DNA from: Bacteroides sp.
Lineage (GTDB): Bacteria > Bacteroidota > Bacteroidia > Bacteroidales > Bacteroidaceae
Assembly (NCBI GenBank): GCA_021203515.1
Contig: JAJQAY010000142.1
Location: forward strand, 1-40,955
Reading direction: 5' to 3'
Length of the DNA stretch: 40,955 nucleotides
In this document: one piece after another, positions 39,972 to 40,955 of the stretch
Position numbering within the stretch: the first letter of the stretch is position 1
Layout of the letters: each line of letters begins with the position of its first letter
Position numbers and translations under genes: made by a program
Notes under the pieces: model-generated
What the model was told of the DNA's origin: nothing
What the model saw: only the letters and a program-made list of their open reading frames with translations
The model's database searches: none

Positions 39972-40955
39972 TCTTTAGTTCCTTTCGGATAAGTTGATCA
40001 AGTAAAGAGAATTCAGACTTGAAAGTACGCTTCGATGCCGCCATCTCACACATTTTTTATAATCAACTCGATTTGTCTTAACTTCTTTGAGGTAGATGAG
40101 CAATTCTATAATTGTATGAGAATCATAGTTCGGATGATTCTTTAATACAAAACCTTCCTTACCATGGCGTACACTACGGGCATAATCTCCTGAATACTCT
40201 GTACAAATCATTGGAATGCCTGCTGCAAGATACTCACATATCTTTGTAGGCGAAGATACTGTGTTTAGTACAAGATCATCTCGCAAAAGAAAACCAGCAT
40301 CTAGAAATTTCAAATGTGATGGTACTTCTGCAGGCATAAGGCCCTTGATGCAATAGTTCTCTGCGCCCAGCTCATCGAGTTGCTTTTGCAAGTCAGCAGG
40401 AATATCGAAACCAGTATAGATTACCAAGAAAATACGATCATCCAGTTTGTACAGTTTGATGGCAAGATCTACAATCAGGTCAATGTTCTGCCAAGCTTGT
40501 AAACCTCCGCAATAGCCAAGGACGAGTCTGTTCTCTGTCAATTTCATCAAGTCATCCTCGTAAGCGTTACAATTGTACAACTCTGTATTAACACCACAAG
40601 AAATAATCGAATTGGTTGTAATCTTTGCACTAGTATTCTTCTCCAACTGTTTGCAAAGATTCTCGGATACGGTTATGCAAACATCAGAATACTTGATAGA
40701 ACAAACTTGGTCGAAGAGGAAATTATCAGAACACCATTTCTTATGTGTTGACTTCGAGGTATATTCGTAATAGCCATCGCCATGGAAGTCGGTAATACGT
40801 ATAGAAGAGTCTCCAATGAAACGCAAGGGCAAGCCATCCACCTCGCTCTGAACCACATCGTAATGTTTGATCGTAGAGTAGAACCATCCTACTAAATATT
40901 TATCGGAATTGCCTGTTTTAATCTTGCATAATTCAAATAAAAGTTGTATCTTTAT
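39964..40955 (-). pseudogene. GT4-family glycosyltransferase, frameshifted near the C-terminus and cut by the window edge
   Basis: The frame is open to the right-hand edge, so the 5' end lies outside. Visible parts include ITDFHGDGYYEYTS, the donor-binding LGYCGGLQAWQNIDLIV, and SSPTKICEYLAAGIPMICTEY (E near the family's catalytic position). At 40053-40058 a run of T6 (A6 on the coding strand) is one base short: after NRVDYKK the correct sequence resumes as MCEMAASKRTFKSE in another frame, ending at a TAA (39964-39966) that overlaps the next gene's ATG. The truncated product has an aberrant tail of about 20 residues and might still work. Confidence 0.8.

Noticed and set aside
30059..40955. 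Invertible promoter typical of Bacteroides capsule loci
   Set aside because: No inverted-repeat-flanked promoter or site-specific recombinase is visible; the locus start lies outside the window.

Overview
The window looks like a chromosomal segment from a gut Bacteroides species. The evidence is gene content and order typical of that genus (ruvX-def-TPR-thrS-infC-rpmI-rplT; a PAPS/sulfotransferase operon; a Wza/Wzz/short UpxY export cluster), moderate GC, and many copies of the Bacteroides -7 promoter element TAnnTTTG. The species was not determined.

Layout. (1) 1-6400, minus strand: a capsule/exopolysaccharide assembly cluster reading leftward: CapD/FlaA1-like membrane protein (broken), Wza-like SLBB exporter, Wzz chain-length protein, short UpxY-type antiterminator (broken) and WbuC cupin, closed by a terminator. 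(2) 6476-11446, plus strand: tRNA-Thr(CGT), mltG, then iorA-iorB-paaK for aryl-pyruvate/aryl-acetate metabolism. (3) 11447-12000: no recognisable gene; a run of hairpins and repeats. (4) 11962-18700, minus strand: translation/housekeeping block ruvX, def, TPR lipid- or envelope-exported protein, thrS, infC, rpmI, rplT. (5) 18732-26430, minus strand: seven-gene sulfate-activation operon cysQ, SLC13 transporter, cysC, cysD, cysN, PAPS-dependent sulfotransferase, PCMD-domain protein. It resembles the steroid (cholesterol) sulfonation cluster known from B. thetaiotaomicron. (6) 26563-29979: SPOR lipoprotein, lipocalin-like lipoprotein, RhlE-type helicase, and a YtxH / holin-like / small-protein trio. 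(7) 30059-40955, minus strand: a polysaccharide synthesis locus of twelve genes (glycosyltransferases, beta-propeller protein, GNAT acetyltransferase, Wzy-like polymerase, PssD/PssE pair, initiating phosphoglycosyl transferase, PLP enzyme, ATP-grasp, epimerase, PIG-L deacetylase), running off the right edge.

The most striking observation is that both polysaccharide regions are full of disabling lesions. I can place seven one-base frameshifts, five of them at homopolymers of five to seven bases, and four in-frame stop codons, hitting nine genes. In every case the correct protein resumes on the far side. The roughly 24 kb of metabolic and housekeeping genes between them shows none. This pattern suggests selective decay (or slippage variation) of surface-polysaccharide genes rather than uniform sequence error, but read-level data are needed to exclude an assembly artefact.

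How the genes work together: the central operon would import sulfate, activate it to PAPS, transfer sulfonate to an acceptor and recycle PAP through CysQ. IorAB plus PaaK would interconvert aryl-pyruvates, aryl-acetyl-CoA and aryl-acetates. The two polysaccharide regions would together provide sugar modification, repeat-unit assembly, polymerisation and export of a surface glycan, if they were intact.
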